A DNA stretch of 64,000 bases from Ornithinimicrobium sp. F0845 (GCF_023015765.1 NZ_JALKAL010000013.1:49846-113845); one strand, 5' to 3'; shown: positions 7,750 to 16,692, counted from the stretch's first letter. The notes: generated by a model from the letters alone, not told the origin. Translations and numbers: made by a program.

Positions 7750-8937
7750 TCAGTCGAACCAGGGGTCCAGACCCCAGCCCGGGAAGATCGCGCGCCGGGT
7801 GGCCATCACGGCAGCATCCACCGGGTTCTCCAGCTCGTAGCCCGAGCCCCAGGTCCCGTAGTGGATCGGACGCCCGCCCAGGTCACCCATGCGCTGGGGT
7901 GCGACCTGCCCGTAGCGGCGGGCCACGTCCTCCCGCCAGGACTCGGGAGTGTCCAGGGTCAGGGACAGCGGGTGGTGCGCCGCGAGCGCGACCAGGTGGG
8001 TCCAGGCACGCGGGACGACCTGCACGAGCTCGTAGCCGCCACCGCCCAGGGCCACCCACCGGCCGCCGGTGAGCTCGTGGGTCAGCTCGTGCACCAGCTC
8101 GTATGCCGCGTGCATGCCGTCGACAGAGACCGCCAGGTGACTGAGGGGGTCGGCGAAGTGCGCATCGCAGCCCTGCTGGGAGACGATGATCTGCGGACGG
8201 AAGGCCCGCAGCACCTGGGGCACGACCGCGTGGATCGCACGGAGCCAGCCCTCGTCACCGGTGCCCGGTGGCAGCGCGACGTTGACCGCGCTGTCCGGTG
8301 CCCCCGGGCCGCCGCTGTCCCCCGGGAAGCCCGTCCCGGGGAAGAGCGCCTGACCGGTCTCGTGCACCGAGACGGTCATCACCCGGGGGTCGTCCCAGAA
8401 CACCCGCTCCACACCGTCGCCGTGGTGCACGTCGATGTCGACGTAGGCGACGCGCTCCGCGCCGTGGTCGAGCAACCACTGGATGCCGACGGCCGCGTCG
8501 TTGTAGACGCAGAACCCGGCGACACTGTCCGGCATGCCGTGGTGCAGGCCGCCGGCGATGTTGACCGCGTGCTCGGCCTCCCCGGTCCACACCGACCGAC
8601 AGGCGTCGATGGTCGCGCCGACGGCCAGCGCCGTGGCCGAGTGCATGCCGGCGAAGTTCGGGGTGTCCTCCAGGCCGAGCCCATGGCCGGTGACGGCGGC
8701 CGTGGGGTCGGCGGACACCTCCTGGACGGCCGCCACGAGGGCCTCGGTGTGCACCGACCGGATCTGGTCGTCCGTCGCCTCGACCGCGGGGACCACCTCG
8801 ACGCGCGGCAGAGACAGGAGGCCGAGCGCGTCACAGAGGCGGTAGGTGAGTTCCAGGCGCGACGGGTGCATCGGATGTGCGTCACCGAAGTCGTAGGACA
8901 TGAAACGCTGGTCCCAGACGACACGTGCCCCGATCAT
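7750..8937 (-). CDS. acuC: AcuC-type histone-deacetylase-fold protein (acetoin utilisation)
   Basis: 395-residue class I HDAC-like protein, presumed to be a Zn-dependent lysine deacetylase that in Bacillus activates acetyl-CoA synthetase. Visible motifs are AHPMHPSRLELTY at the N-terminus, GGLHHGMPDSVAGFC (active-site His pair), YVDIDVHHGDGVE (Zn-binding Asp/His), VSVHETG and the late GGGGYELVQV. The length is typical. It is transcribed away from the KtrA/TrkA gene with only 36 bp between the starts. A TAGCGT hexamer 6 nt before the ATG suggests a leaderless mRNA. No acetyl-CoA synthetase lies in the window. Confidence 0.9.
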   Translation of the reverse strand: MIGARVVWDQRFMSYDFGDAHPMHPSRLELTYRLCDALGLLSLPRVEVVPAVEATDDQIRSVHTEALVAAVQEVSADPTAAVTGHGLGLEDTPNFAGMHSATALAVGATIDACRSVWTGEAEHAVNIAGGLHHGMPDSVAGFCVYNDAAVGIQWLLDHGAERVAYVDIDVHHGDGVERVFWDDPRVMTVSVHETGQALFPGTGFPGDSGGPGAPDSAVNVALPPGTGDEGWLRAIHAVVPQVLRAFRPQIIVSQQGCDAHFADPLSHLAVSVDGMHAAYELVHELTHELTGGRWVALGGGGYELVQVVPRAWTHLVALAAHHPLSLTLDTPESWREDVARRYGQVAPQRMGDLGGRPIHYGTWGSGYELENPVDAAVMATRRAIFPGWGLDPWFD

Positions 8938-8943
8938 GGGGAC

Positions 8944-8949
8944 ACGCTA
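8944..8949 (-). promoter_or_regulatory. -10 element of acuC (leaderless type)
   Basis: TAGCGT on the minus strand, 6 nt before the ATG at 8937; no Shine-Dalgarno sequence in the spacer. Confidence 0.5.
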
Positions 8950-8973
8950 GACCACGAGCGGAAGGAGCCGAAC

Positions 8974-9651
8974 ATGGTCGCGTTGACCAAGCACCGGTTG
9001 TTTGACGAGGACGTCCTCGTCGTCGGGCTCGGGCGGTTCGGCGCTGCAGCCGCCCTGGAGATGGACCGGCTGGGCTACCGCGTCCACGCCATCGAGCGGG
9101 ACGGCGGCCTTGCTGAGCGCTTCTCCAGGAAGCTCACGCGGGTGATCGCCGTGGACTCCGCGGACCCCAGCCAGCTGGCCCAGGCCAAACCGCAGGACTT
9201 CCGGATCGCGGTCGTCGGCATCGGCTCCTCGATCGAGGGGTCCCTGTTGACGTCGGGCAACCTGGTTGACGCCGGCGTGCCCTCGATCTGGGCCAAGGCT
9301 GTCTCGGCGGAGCACGCCCGCCTGCTCGAGCGGATCGGCGTCCACCACGTGATCTTCCCCGAGGCCGAGTCCGGCAGTCGCGTCGCGCACCTGGTCAACG
9401 ACCGCATGCAGGGATACATCGAGTTCGAGGACGGCTACGCGATCGTCAAGATGTCGCCGCCGCAGGAGATGATCGGCTTCACGCTGGCGGAGACCGACAT
9501 CCGCAAGCGCTACGGCGTGACCGTCGTCGGCGTGAAGGCCCCCGGCGAGGACTTCACGCACGCGGTCCCCGAGACCAGGGTCGGCCGGCACCACATGATG
9601 ATCGTCTCCGGGCCGAGCAAGCTGATCGAGCAGCTCGCCGCGCGTCCGTAG
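8974..9651 (+). CDS. KtrA/TrkA potassium-uptake regulatory subunit (RCK)
   Basis: 225-residue cytoplasmic gating subunit of a K+ channel or transporter. The RCK_N Rossmann motif is VLVVGLGRFGAAAALEM (near residues 14-30), with an acidic residue at the end of beta 2 (IERDG) for the adenosine ribose, followed by a TrkA_C domain (GYIEFEDGYAIVKM to the end). The ATG at 8974 was chosen because GAAGGAG lies 6 nt upstream; the frame is open further upstream but overlaps the oppositely oriented acuC. The KtrB/TrkH membrane partner is not in the window, so the gene appears orphaned here. Confidence 0.9.
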   Translation: MVALTKHRLFDEDVLVVGLGRFGAAAALEMDRLGYRVHAIERDGGLAERFSRKLTRVIAVDSADPSQLAQAKPQDFRIAVVGIGSSIEGSLLTSGNLVDAGVPSIWAKAVSAEHARLLERIGVHHVIFPEAESGSRVAHLVNDRMQGYIEFEDGYAIVKMSPPQEMIGFTLAETDIRKRYGVTVVGVKAPGEDFTHAVPETRVGRHHMMIVSGPSKLIEQLAARP

Positions 9652-9694
9652 CTGCGTGGTGTCCGTCACGTTGCTCGCCCGCCCACCTGGCCGA

Positions 9695-9800
9695 CCCGCT
9701 GACGTCTTCCGGACGGTGACGGTGACACCCCACTCGGCACACCCTCGCTGGCGTCTTCGGCACGGTGACACCCCGTCGGTGGACCCCCGCTGACGTCTTC
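9695..9800. repeat. Three degenerate direct repeats of a CGCTGACGTCTTC unit
   Basis: Copies of CGCTGACGTCTTC-like sequence start near 9698, 9746 and 9788. The first two are followed by an (A/C)CGGTGAC...ACACCCC tail. The third copy runs directly into the palindromic element at 9795. They lie in the 316-bp gap between the KtrA and GNAT genes, in which I see no gene. Confidence 0.6.
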
Positions 9801-9864
9801 GAGCGCCCTCCGCATCTTCGAGACGGTTGCAGTCGTACCGAGGAGACACTAGGCGCTCGAAGAC
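9795..9864. repeat. Palindromic intergenic element, copy A
   Basis: A 70-bp element bounded by perfect 13-bp inverted repeats, GTCTTCGAGCGCC (9795-9807) and GGCGCTCGAAGAC (9852-9864). Its interior shares CATCTTCG, GGTTGCA and GAGGA blocks with copies at 31554 and 52337. A second nested pair, CCGCATCT (9810-9817) and AGATGCGG (9868-9875), allows an alternative fold. Confidence 0.8.
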
Positions 9865-9967
9865 GGGAGATGCGGTGGGATCAGCCCAGTCGGTGTGGTG
9901 CGCGGGCGCAGTGAAACCAGCCGCGCGGCGCGTCGGCGGCTCTGGCACGCCGGCGCGGTGGCAGGGC

Positions 9968-10501
9968 TCAGAGTGAGGTGGGCACTCCCGAGGAGTTGCC
10001 CAGCGGCAGGACCATGGCCAGCTCTTCGGCGTCCTCGGCGTCGTCCACGCCGTGGATCTCCATCGGCCGGCGGTTGTCGGTGGGCCGGAACCCGAAGCTG
10101 CTGGCGAACGCGACCGCACGTCCGTTGTCCGTGCCGACCCAGTAGATCAGGTGCTTGAGGTCGTCCGCCCGGGCCTGGGCAGCGGCCGCCTCGAGGAGCT
10201 TGCGGGCCACGCCGCTGCCCCGCTTGGCGGGGTCGACCCAGAGGCCGAACAGCTCGCCTGCCCCGGGGGTCTCGATCTTGTGGCTGCCGACGCTGACCAC
10301 GCCGACCACGGTCTCGTCCTGCTCGGCGAGCAGACGCCGGGACCGCTGCATCCGGCTGCGCCAACGGTCCTCGTCGTAGTCCTCCTCCTCCGCCGCTGAG
10401 GCCACGAAAGCCTCCGGGGATTCCTTCAGCGCACGCAACCGAACATCGCGATACTCCGGCCAGTCCTCTTCCTGCAACACCCGCACGCTGATCTCACTCA
10501 T
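9968..10501 (-). CDS. GNAT family N-acetyltransferase
   Basis: 177-residue acetyl-CoA-dependent acetyltransferase of unknown substrate. The N-terminal half (VRVLQEEDWPEYRDVRLRAL) is typical of Gcn5-related enzymes. The acetyl-CoA loop is LWVDPAKRGSGVARKLLEAA near residues 88-107, followed by a FASSFGFRPT beta-bulge segment. The acidic C-terminal tail (VDDAEDAEELAMVL) is ordinary for the group. It stands alone between an intergenic repeat and proC. CAGAGT seven nt before the ATG and the lack of a Shine-Dalgarno site suggest a leaderless transcript. Confidence 0.9.
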   Translation of the reverse strand: MSEISVRVLQEEDWPEYRDVRLRALKESPEAFVASAAEEEDYDEDRWRSRMQRSRRLLAEQDETVVGVVSVGSHKIETPGAGELFGLWVDPAKRGSGVARKLLEAAAAQARADDLKHLIYWVGTDNGRAVAFASSFGFRPTDNRRPMEIHGVDDAEDAEELAMVLPLGNSSGVPTSL

Positions 10502-10508
10502 GGGCTTT

Positions 10509-10514
10509 ACTCTG
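10509..10514 (-). promoter_or_regulatory. -10 element of the GNAT gene (leaderless type)
   Basis: CAGAGT on the minus strand, 7 nt before the ATG at 10501. Confidence 0.4.
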
Positions 10515-10572
10515 GCACAAGCCGCTGGCGAACCTCCACGGGGGCACCGATGAACACTCGGTGTCCGTCGGG

Positions 10573-11376
10573 TCAGTCTCCTGCCGACAGCTCGCCCGCG
10601 CGCCGCGCCGCGGCCTCGATCGCGGTGAGAAAGGCGGCCCTGACCTTGTGGTCCTCGAGGGCGCGCAGGGCCGCCACGCTGGTGCCGCCGGGGCTGGACA
10701 CCTGCTCCCGCAGGATGCTCGGGTGCTCGCCGGTCTCCCGGATCATCGTGGCGGCGCCGTAGAGCGTCTGCACCACCATCTCGGTGGCCGTCCCGCGGGG
10801 CAGGCCGAGCAGCACCCCCGCCTCGATCATGGCCTCGGTGACATAGAAGATGTAGGCTGGGCCGCTGCCACTGATCGCGGTCGCCGCGTTCTGGTGCTTC
10901 TCCTCCAGGATCAGCACCCGGCCGAAGGTGGCCAGGAGCCGCTCCGCCTCCTCGAGGTGCTCGGGCGTGCAGTGGCGCCCGGCGCTGAGCACCGACATGC
11001 CCTGATCCACCTGGGCCGGGGTGTTGGGCATGACACGGACCACGCCCGTGTTGGCCGGCAGCCTGTTCTCGAGATACTCGGTGCTGATGCCGGCCGCGAC
11101 CGAGATCACCAGGGTGTCCGGCTCCACGCTCTCGTGGATCTCCGCCAGCAGGGTCGGCATGTCCTGGGGCTTCACCGCCAGGACCACGATCCCCGCGCCC
11201 CGCGCCGCCTGCTCCACCGGGGCCGACGCCACGCCATACTCCTCGGCGAGCTCATGCGTCGAGGCCACCATCCGCTCGCTGAGCACGATGTCGGCGGCGG
11301 GGTGGCCCGAGCGCAGCAGGGCGGACAGCAGCGCGCCCCCCATCACCCCGGCACCCAGGATCGCGATACGGGCCAC
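10573..11376 (-). CDS. proC: Pyrroline-5-carboxylate reductase
   Basis: NAD(P)H-dependent last step of proline synthesis. The 267-residue protein has the N-terminal dinucleotide motif IAILGAGVMGGALL, then VLAVKPQDM, the signature SGSGPAYIFYVTEAMIEAG near residues 170-190 and SSPGGTSVAALRALE. Length and motifs are complete. It starts 3 bp after the stop of the proline dehydrogenase gene, so one message probably encodes both proline synthesis and proline oxidation. It is syntenic with Rv0500. Confidence 0.96.
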   Translation of the reverse strand: MARIAILGAGVMGGALLSALLRSGHPAADIVLSERMVASTHELAEEYGVASAPVEQAARGAGIVVLAVKPQDMPTLLAEIHESVEPDTLVISVAAGISTEYLENRLPANTGVVRVMPNTPAQVDQGMSVLSAGRHCTPEHLEEAERLLATFGRVLILEEKHQNAATAISGSGPAYIFYVTEAMIEAGVLLGLPRGTATEMVVQTLYGAATMIRETGEHPSILREQVSSPGGTSVAALRALEDHKVRAAFLTAIEAAARRAGELSAGD

Positions 11377-11379
11377 AGA

Positions 11380-12345
11380 TCAGCCCTTCGTCGCCAGGGC
11401 GCGCAGGAAGAACCGCAGGTTGGACGGGCGCTCGGCCATGCGGCGCATCAGGTAGCCGTACCACTCATCGCCGTAGGGGACGTAGACCCGGACCTGCTCG
11501 CCCTGGGCCGCCAGCCGGCGCTGCTCGTCGGGTCGGATGCCGAGCAGCATCTGGTACTCGAAGCTGTCGGCCGCCCGCCCGTTGGACGCGGCCAGCACGC
11601 CCGCGATCTCGACGAGGCGCGGGTCGTGGCTGGCGACCATCGGGTAGCCGTCGCCGGCCATCAGGATCTTCAGGCAGCGCACGTAGGACTTGTCGACCTC
11701 AGACTTGTCCTGGTAGGCGACGGACTCCGGCTCCTTGTAGGTCCCCTTGCACAGTCGCACCCGGCTGCCCTCGTGCGCGAGGTCCCGGCAGTCCTGCTCG
11801 GTGCGGTAGAGGTAGGACTGCAGCACGGCCCCGACCCACGGCCAGTCCTGACGCAGCTCACGCAGTATGCCGAGGGTCGAGTCGGTCGTGGTGTGGTCCT
11901 CCATGTCGAGGGTCACCGTGGTGCCGACGTTGGCGGCGACCTGGCAGATGGCCCTCGCGTTCTCCAGGGCGATCTGCTCTCCGTCGGCGCCCAGTGCCTG
12001 GCCGAGGGCACTCAGCTTGAGGCTGACCTCCACACCCCCGCCCTCGGTGAGTCCAGCCTCGGAGAGGGCAGAGAGCAGGGTCACGTAGGCGTCCCTGGTG
12101 TAGGTCGCCTGAGCCGGGTCGACGGTGTCCTCCCCGAGGAAGTCGATGGTGGCCCAGCGCCCGGTGCCGTCGAGCTCGCGCGCCACCTCGACCGCCTGCT
12201 CGGTCGAGTCGCCCGCGACGAAGCGCCGCACGACCGAGCGACTGACCGGCGCCTTCTCCAGAACGTCGCGCAGCTGGTGGTTGCGGCTGAGCACGAGCAG
12301 CCCCTGCTTCATCCACACGCTCGGGGCGAGGTCCGCGGCGTCCAT
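11380..12345 (-). CDS. Proline dehydrogenase (monofunctional)
   Basis: FAD enzyme oxidising proline to pyrroline-5-carboxylate and passing electrons to the quinone pool. The 321-residue protein shows the beta/alpha-barrel segments VSLKLSALGQ, TVTLDMEDHTTTDSTL and RLCKGTYKEPE. Substrate-binding elements are SFEYQMLLGIRPDE, VRVYVPYGDEWYGYLMRR and AERPSN. It is the short bacterial type, without a P5C-dehydrogenase or DNA-binding domain. AGGAGAAG lies 3-10 nt before the ATG. proC follows after 3 bp. Confidence 0.93.
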   Translation of the reverse strand: MDAADLAPSVWMKQGLLVLSRNHQLRDVLEKAPVSRSVVRRFVAGDSTEQAVEVARELDGTGRWATIDFLGEDTVDPAQATYTRDAYVTLLSALSEAGLTEGGGVEVSLKLSALGQALGADGEQIALENARAICQVAANVGTTVTLDMEDHTTTDSTLGILRELRQDWPWVGAVLQSYLYRTEQDCRDLAHEGSRVRLCKGTYKEPESVAYQDKSEVDKSYVRCLKILMAGDGYPMVASHDPRLVEIAGVLAASNGRAADSFEYQMLLGIRPDEQRRLAAQGEQVRVYVPYGDEWYGYLMRRMAERPSNLRFFLRALATKG

Positions 12346-12360
12346 GTCTTCTCCTAGTCG

Positions 12361-12402
12361 TGAGGTGTGCGTCGGGGTGTTCGTCAGGGTGTTCGTCGGG
12401 GC
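12361..12402. repeat. Short tandem GGGTGTTCGTC-like repeats
   Basis: Three near-identical units of a GTCGGGGTGTTC-type sequence stand in tandem in the 103-bp gap between the isomerase stop and the proline dehydrogenase start. No gene or clear terminator is seen in this gap. Confidence 0.5.
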
Positions 12403-12448
12403 AGGACCAGGCTAGACCTCCCTGCGCGCGTGCGCGGTTCGACCCAGG

Positions 12449-13237
12449 TCAGGAGACCGTCTGCCCCAGGTGGGTCCGGGCAAACGCCAGGGCCTCGGCG
12501 AGGTCGGCCTCGCGCTGCCACGGGTCGGCCTTGCGGGTGCCGACCTCGACGCTCACGGCGCCGGTGTAGCCGCGCTCGACCAGCTCGCGCAGCAGCTTGT
12601 CGACCGGTTGCGTGCCCCTGCCCGGGACCAGGTGCTCGTCCTTGAACGAGCCGGTGCCGTCCCCCAGGTGGATGTGGCTGACCCGGTCGCCCAGGCGGTG
12701 CAGCAGGTCGACGCAGTCGACCGCCCCGGTCGAGGCGTGCGACACATCCAGGGTGACGTGCTCGTAGGTCTGCTCCACCGGGTCCCAGTGCGGCCGGTAG
12801 GCCTGCATCTCCGAGCGGGCAGCCCGCCACGGGAACATGTTCTCCACCGCGAGGCGGACCTGCGTCTCCGCCTGCCGCTGCGCGATCCCGTCAACGAAGC
12901 CCTCGGCATACTCCCGCTGCCAGCGGAACGGCGGATGGATCACCACCACCCCGGCCCCCACCTCCTCGGCGAGCCGGACCGACCGGTCGACCTTGCCCCA
13001 GGGCTCCCACCCCCACAGTCGCTGTGCCAGCAGCAGCGTCGGTGCGTGCACGGCCCCGATCGGCAGGTCGTGCAGCTGCGAGAGCGCCTGGAGTGCCCCC
13101 GCCTCCTGAGTGAGCGGGTCGGTCCAGACCATGACCTCGACGCCGTCGTAGCCGAGCCGCTCGGCCAGGTCGAAGGCGTAGGCGCAGTTCTCCGGGTAGA
13201 CCGAGGAGGTGGACAGCAGGACCGGGTTGGTGCTCAC
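12449..13237 (-). CDS. TIM-barrel sugar phosphate isomerase/epimerase family protein
   Basis: 262-residue AP-endonuclease-2-type TIM barrel. Visible metal- and substrate-site strands are [49 protein letters not shown] [11 protein letters not shown] and the C-terminal GAVSVEVG. The reaction is unknown. It corresponds to Rv0498, next to ppx in mycobacteria. The GTG at 13237 overlaps the ppx stop (GTGA) and gives the family-typical start [15 protein letters not shown]; the longer open frame to 13282 would overlap ppx by 49 bp. Confidence 0.88.
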   Translation of the reverse strand: MSTNPVLLSTSSVYPENCAYAFDLAERLGYDGVEVMVWTDPLTQEAGALQALSQLHDLPIGAVHAPTLLLAQRLWGWEPWGKVDRSVRLAEEVGAGVVVIHPPFRWQREYAEGFVDGIAQRQAETQVRLAVENMFPWRAARSEMQAYRPHWDPVEQTYEHVTLDVSHASTGAVDCVDLLHRLGDRVSHIHLGDGTGSFKDEHLVPGRGTQPVDKLLRELVERGYTGAVSVEVGTRKADPWQREADLAEALAFARTHLGQTVS

Positions 13238-14160
13238 AGCGCGTCCATCCGCCGCAGGATGAATCCCTCGCGCAGCGCCCACGGGCAGATGTCGAGCGAG
13301 TCGACGTCGAACAGCTCCATCGCCGCCTCGACCACCATCGCGCCCGCGAGCATCTGGGGGGCACGCGACTCGGAGATCCCCGGCAGGGAGGCGCGCTCTG
13401 CCGGGGACATGGCCGCGAGCTTGGGGACCCAGGCGGTCAGGTCGGCCCGGGCCAGGCTGCGGGGGATGTGAGGTCCTTCGGACTGGGGCGCCGCCCCGCA
13501 GAGGCGTCCCAGGGACCGGATCGTCTTGCTGGTGCCGACCACCCGGTGTGGCGTGCCCACCTTGGCGACGTCGCGGTGGACCTCCGCGATGTCCGAGCGG
13601 ATCCGCTTGCGCAGGGCCCGGAGATCCTCCTCCGGCGGGTTGTCCCCCAGCAGCTGCAGCTCCCGGGTGAGCCGCCCGGCGCCCAGCGGCAGACTGGCCA
13701 CCGCGTCGGCCTCCTCGTCGATCCCCGCCGCCAGCTCCAGGGAGCCCCCGCCGATGTCGATGAGGAACAGCCGCCCGGAGGACCAGCCGAACCAGCGTCG
13801 CGCGGCCAGGAAGGTGAGCCGGGCCTCGTTGTCGCCCGAGAGCACCTGGAGCTGGACGCCGGAGGCGCGCTGCACCCGGGCGAGGACCTCGTCGGTGTTG
13901 TGGGCGTCCCGGATGGCGCTCGTGGCAAAGCCCAGCAACTCGGACACACCCCGGGTCTCGGCGACCTCCGTGCAGTCCCGGACGAAGGAGGCCAGGCGGG
14001 CCGCGCCCTCGTCGGAGATCAGGCCCTCCGGCGTGAGCTGCTCAGCCAGCCGGAGCTCGACCTTGTGTGAGTAGTCCGGCAGCGGGTGCGCACCCGGGTG
14101 AGCGTCGATCACCAGGAGGTGGACCGTGTTGGAACCCACGTCGATCACACCGAGCCGCAT
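13234..14160 (-). CDS. ppx: Ppx/GppA family exopolyphosphatase / pppGpp phosphohydrolase
   Basis: 308-residue ASKHA-fold phosphatase. The family signature is at the N-terminus ([16 protein letters not shown]), followed by [10 protein letters not shown] and the second phosphate loop [14 protein letters not shown]. It lacks the C-terminal HD-like domain of E. coli Ppx, as does mycobacterial Rv0496 (Ppx1), which degrades short polyphosphates. It could act on polyphosphate or pppGpp. It overlaps the isomerase gene by GTGA and diverges from the Cys-rich gene at 14219. TAGCCT 6 nt before the ATG suggests leaderless expression. Confidence 0.92.
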   Translation of the reverse strand: MRLGVIDVGSNTVHLLVIDAHPGAHPLPDYSHKVELRLAEQLTPEGLISDEGAARLASFVRDCTEVAETRGVSELLGFATSAIRDAHNTDEVLARVQRASGVQLQVLSGDNEARLTFLAARRWFGWSSGRLFLIDIGGGSLELAAGIDEEADAVASLPLGAGRLTRELQLLGDNPPEEDLRALRKRIRSDIAEVHRDVAKVGTPHRVVGTSKTIRSLGRLCGAAPQSEGPHIPRSLARADLTAWVPKLAAMSPAERASLPGISESRAPQMLAGAMVVEAAMELFDVDSLDICPWALREGFILRRMDAL

Positions 14161-14166
14161 GACCTC

Positions 14167-14172
14167 AGGCTA
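14167..14172 (-). promoter_or_regulatory. -10 element of ppx (leaderless type)
   Basis: TAGCCT on the minus strand, 6 nt before the ATG at 14160; no Shine-Dalgarno sequence. Confidence 0.5.
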
Positions 14173-14206
14173 GTCCCTCACCCCGTCCGCGCCATGCCCA
14201 GGACCG

Positions 14207-14212
14207 TAGAGT
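14207..14212 (+). promoter_or_regulatory. -10 element of the Cys-rich gene (leaderless type)
   Basis: TAGAGT, 6 nt before the GTG at 14219; it diverges from the ppx element 35 bp away. Confidence 0.5.
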
Positions 14213-14218
14213 GGCCGG

Positions 14219-15106
14219 GTGAGCAGCCCATCCGAGGGCCCCGTGGACGCCCGCGGCGAGACGCACGTGGACGCCCACAGCGAGAGGCACGTGGACTCCC
14301 GTGGCGAGACGCCCCTGGACACGCCCCGGGTCTGGGCGGAGTTCACCGACCCGGCAGAACCGGCGCAGCGGGTGCGGGCCGACCTGACCTGGCTGACCTC
14401 CTCGTGGCACTGCATCTTCGGGGCCGGCTGCGCGGGCATCTACGCCGACCGGCCCGACGACGGGTGCTGCACCCTGGGAGCCCACTTCACCGACGCCGAC
14501 GACCTGGCCCGCGTCTCCGCCGTGGCCGACGAGCTCGGACCGGACGAGTGGCAGTTCCACGACGAGGGTCGGGCGCAGATGGACGGCCGCCCGGGCTGGC
14601 AGGACCTCGACGAGGACGGGCAGACCGTCACAACCCGGCAGGTGGAGGGGGCCTGCGTCTTCCTCAACCGCCCGGGCCACCCCGCGGGCGCCGGCTGTGC
14701 GCTGCACCAGCACGCGGTCCTGAGCGGCACGGAGCCGCACCGGGCCAAGCCGGACGTCTGCTGGCAGCTGCCGATCCGCCGGTCCTACCGGACCGTGCAC
14801 CGGCCCGACGACACGTCATACCTGGAGATCACGATCACCGAGTATGACCGGCGCGGCTGGGGCTCCGGCGGCCACGACCTCGACTGGTACTGCTCCGGGC
14901 GCCCGGAGGCCCACACCGCCCCCGACCCGGTCTACGTGGGGCTCGCGGCAGAGCTCACCGAGCTGCTGGGGACGCGCGCGTATGCCGAGCTGTCGGCATA
15001 CTGCCAGGCGCACCTGGCCTCGGTGGCGGCCCTCCGACAGAGCCCGTCCGGCCGACCCTTGCTGCCGCTGTTCGTGCACCCCGCCACGACCATCGCCCAG
15101 CCCTGA
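14219..15106 (+). CDS. Conserved Cys-rich protein of unknown function
   Basis: 295-residue soluble protein that I do not recognise beyond resemblance to uncharacterised actinobacterial proteins with YkgJ/DUF3109-like cysteine clusters. Candidate metal ligands are the cluster [13 protein letters not shown] with DGCCTLG (near residues 60-85), then [22 protein letters not shown] and DWYCSG. The arrangement would suit a Zn or Fe-S site. Residues about 8-40 consist of three imperfect 8-residue repeats ([24 protein letters not shown]) encoded by a 24-bp tandem duplication and are probably disordered. The GTG start is set by the leaderless-type TAGAGT upstream. The neighbours (ppx, radA) give no functional hint. 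Confidence 0.7.
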   Translation: MSSPSEGPVDARGETHVDAHSERHVDSRGETPLDTPRVWAEFTDPAEPAQRVRADLTWLTSSWHCIFGAGCAGIYADRPDDGCCTLGAHFTDADDLARVSAVADELGPDEWQFHDEGRAQMDGRPGWQDLDEDGQTVTTRQVEGACVFLNRPGHPAGAGCALHQHAVLSGTEPHRAKPDVCWQLPIRRSYRTVHRPDDTSYLEITITEYDRRGWGSGGHDLDWYCSGRPEAHTAPDPVYVGLAAELTELLGTRAYAELSAYCQAHLASVAALRQSPSGRPLLPLFVHPATTIAQP

Positions 15107-15166
15107 CGGGTCGCCCTGCCGGCGCGCCCGGGGCGGGAGAGCGCGGCGGGTGTCGGAGCCGGCGCC

Positions 15167-15172
15167 TAGAGT
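15167..15172 (+). promoter_or_regulatory. -10 element of radA (leaderless type)
   Basis: TAGAGT, 8 nt before the GTG at 15181; the spacer GCGGTTCC has no Shine-Dalgarno sequence. Confidence 0.45.
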
Positions 15173-15180
15173 GCGGTTCC

Positions 15181-16548
15181 GTGGCGACGAAGACCAAGGC
15201 ACCGACCTATCGATGCACCGAGTGTGGCTGGGCTGCGCTCAAGTGGGTCGGCCGCTGCGGGGAGTGTCAGGCCTGGGGGACCGTCGCCGAGGCGGGCCAG
15301 ACGGCGGTCCGCACCGCGGCCATCACGCCAGGGCGCCCGGCGGTGCCGATCGGGCAGGTCGACGCGACCCTGGCCCGGGCGGGCAGCACCGGCGTGGGCG
15401 AGTTCGACCGGGTGCTGGGCGGCGGGCTGGTCCCCGGCGGCGTGGTGCTGATGGCGGGCGAGCCGGGCATCGGCAAGTCGACCCTGGCCCTCGACGTCGC
15501 GGCGCGGACCGCCCGCACGGGTCAACGGGTGCTCTACGTCTCCGGCGAGGAGTCGGCCGCCCAGGTGCGGCTGCGCGGGCAGCGGATCGGTGCCCTCGCC
15601 GAGTCCCTGTTCCTGGCCTCCGAGACAGACCTGTCCACGGTGCTCGGGCACCTGCAGCGGACCGAGCCCTCGCTGATCGTCGTCGACTCCGTGCAGACCA
15701 TCGCCAGCGCGGAGATCGAGGGGGCACCGGGCAACGTCGGCCAGGTCCGCGAGGTGGCCTCGGCCCTGATCCAGGCCGCCAAGGCGGCCAACGTCGCAGC
15801 CATCCTCGTCGGCCACGTCACCAAGGACGGCGCCATCGCCGGCCCGCGGGTGCTGGAGCACCTGGTGGATGTCGTGGTGGCGTTCGAGGGCGAGCGGCAC
15901 TCGCGGCTGCGGCTGGTCCGCGCCGTGAAGAACCGGTTCGGTCCCACCGACGAGGTGGGCTGTTTCGACCTCGGGGACTCCGGCATCATCGGCCTGCCCG
16001 ACCCGAGCGGGCTCTTCCTGACCAGCCGGGACCGTCCCGTCCCCGGCACCTGCGTGACCGTGACGCTGGAGGGTCGCCGCCCCCTCGTGACGGAGGTGCA
16101 GGCGCTGGTCACCGACTCCTCCGGGGGGTCGCCGCGTCGGACGACCAGCGGGCTGGACTCCACCCGGTTGGCGATGGTGCTCGCCGTGCTGACCCGCCGG
16201 GCTGACCTGAAGGTGGGCTCCTACGACTGCTACGCCTCCACGGTCGGCGGTGTCCGGCTCGTGGAGCCCTCCGCCGACCTTGCCCTCGCGCTGGCCGTCG
16301 CCGGCGCCTACCGCAACGCGCCGCTGCCGCAGGGCCTGGTCGCCATCGGCGAGGTCGGGCTGGCCGGCGACATCCGGCCGGTCACGGGTCTGCCCCGGCG
16401 TCTCACCGAGGCGGCCCGCATCGGCTTCACCAAGGCCGTCGTGCCGGCCGGTTCCCTCACGGAGGGCCGTCCGCCGGTCGGCTTCCGGGTCCGCGAGGTG
16501 AGCTCGCTCCGGGAGGCTGTGGACGCGGCGCTCGCGTGGGACGCCTGA
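15181..16548 (+). CDS. radA: DNA repair protein RadA (Sms)
   Basis: RecA-like ATPase that drives branch migration of recombination intermediates. The 455-residue protein has an N-terminal zinc finger ([20 protein letters not shown], two CxxC pairs), Walker [10 protein letters not shown] near residue 100, the RadA-specific [11 protein letters not shown] near residue 243, and a C-terminal Lon-protease-like domain lacking the catalytic serine ([28 protein letters not shown]). It is complete. disA follows 181 bp downstream, the same pairing as in Bacillus and other actinobacteria, where RadA binds DisA and restrains c-di-AMP synthesis. Confidence 0.97.
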   Translation: MATKTKAPTYRCTECGWAALKWVGRCGECQAWGTVAEAGQTAVRTAAITPGRPAVPIGQVDATLARAGSTGVGEFDRVLGGGLVPGGVVLMAGEPGIGKSTLALDVAARTARTGQRVLYVSGEESAAQVRLRGQRIGALAESLFLASETDLSTVLGHLQRTEPSLIVVDSVQTIASAEIEGAPGNVGQVREVASALIQAAKAANVAAILVGHVTKDGAIAGPRVLEHLVDVVVAFEGERHSRLRLVRAVKNRFGPTDEVGCFDLGDSGIIGLPDPSGLFLTSRDRPVPGTCVTVTLEGRRPLVTEVQALVTDSSGGSPRRTTSGLDSTRLAMVLAVLTRRADLKVGSYDCYASTVGGVRLVEPSADLALALAVAGAYRNAPLPQGLVAIGEVGLAGDIRPVTGLPRRLTEAARIGFTKAVVPAGSLTEGRPPVGFRVREVSSLREAVDAALAWDA

Positions 16549-16664
16549 CTCCACCTGCCTCGTGGCAGCATCCGCTCGGTCAGCTGCCGTCTCGAAAGAC
16601 CCGGGGACAGCCCCGCCGTGCGCACGCAGTTCATCTCGGTACGGTAAATGTTGCGGCGAATGTT

Positions 16665-16692
16665 CATGTCAGCCCGGTGACCTCGATAGACT
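16665..16692 (+). promoter_or_regulatory. Candidate promoter of disA-mutY
   Basis: -10 TAGACT (16687-16692) with a weak -35 TTCATG (16665-16670), 16-nt spacer. A direct repeat AATGTT-N6-AATGTT lies just upstream. The leader before the GTG at 16730 is about 30 nt. Confidence 0.4.
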
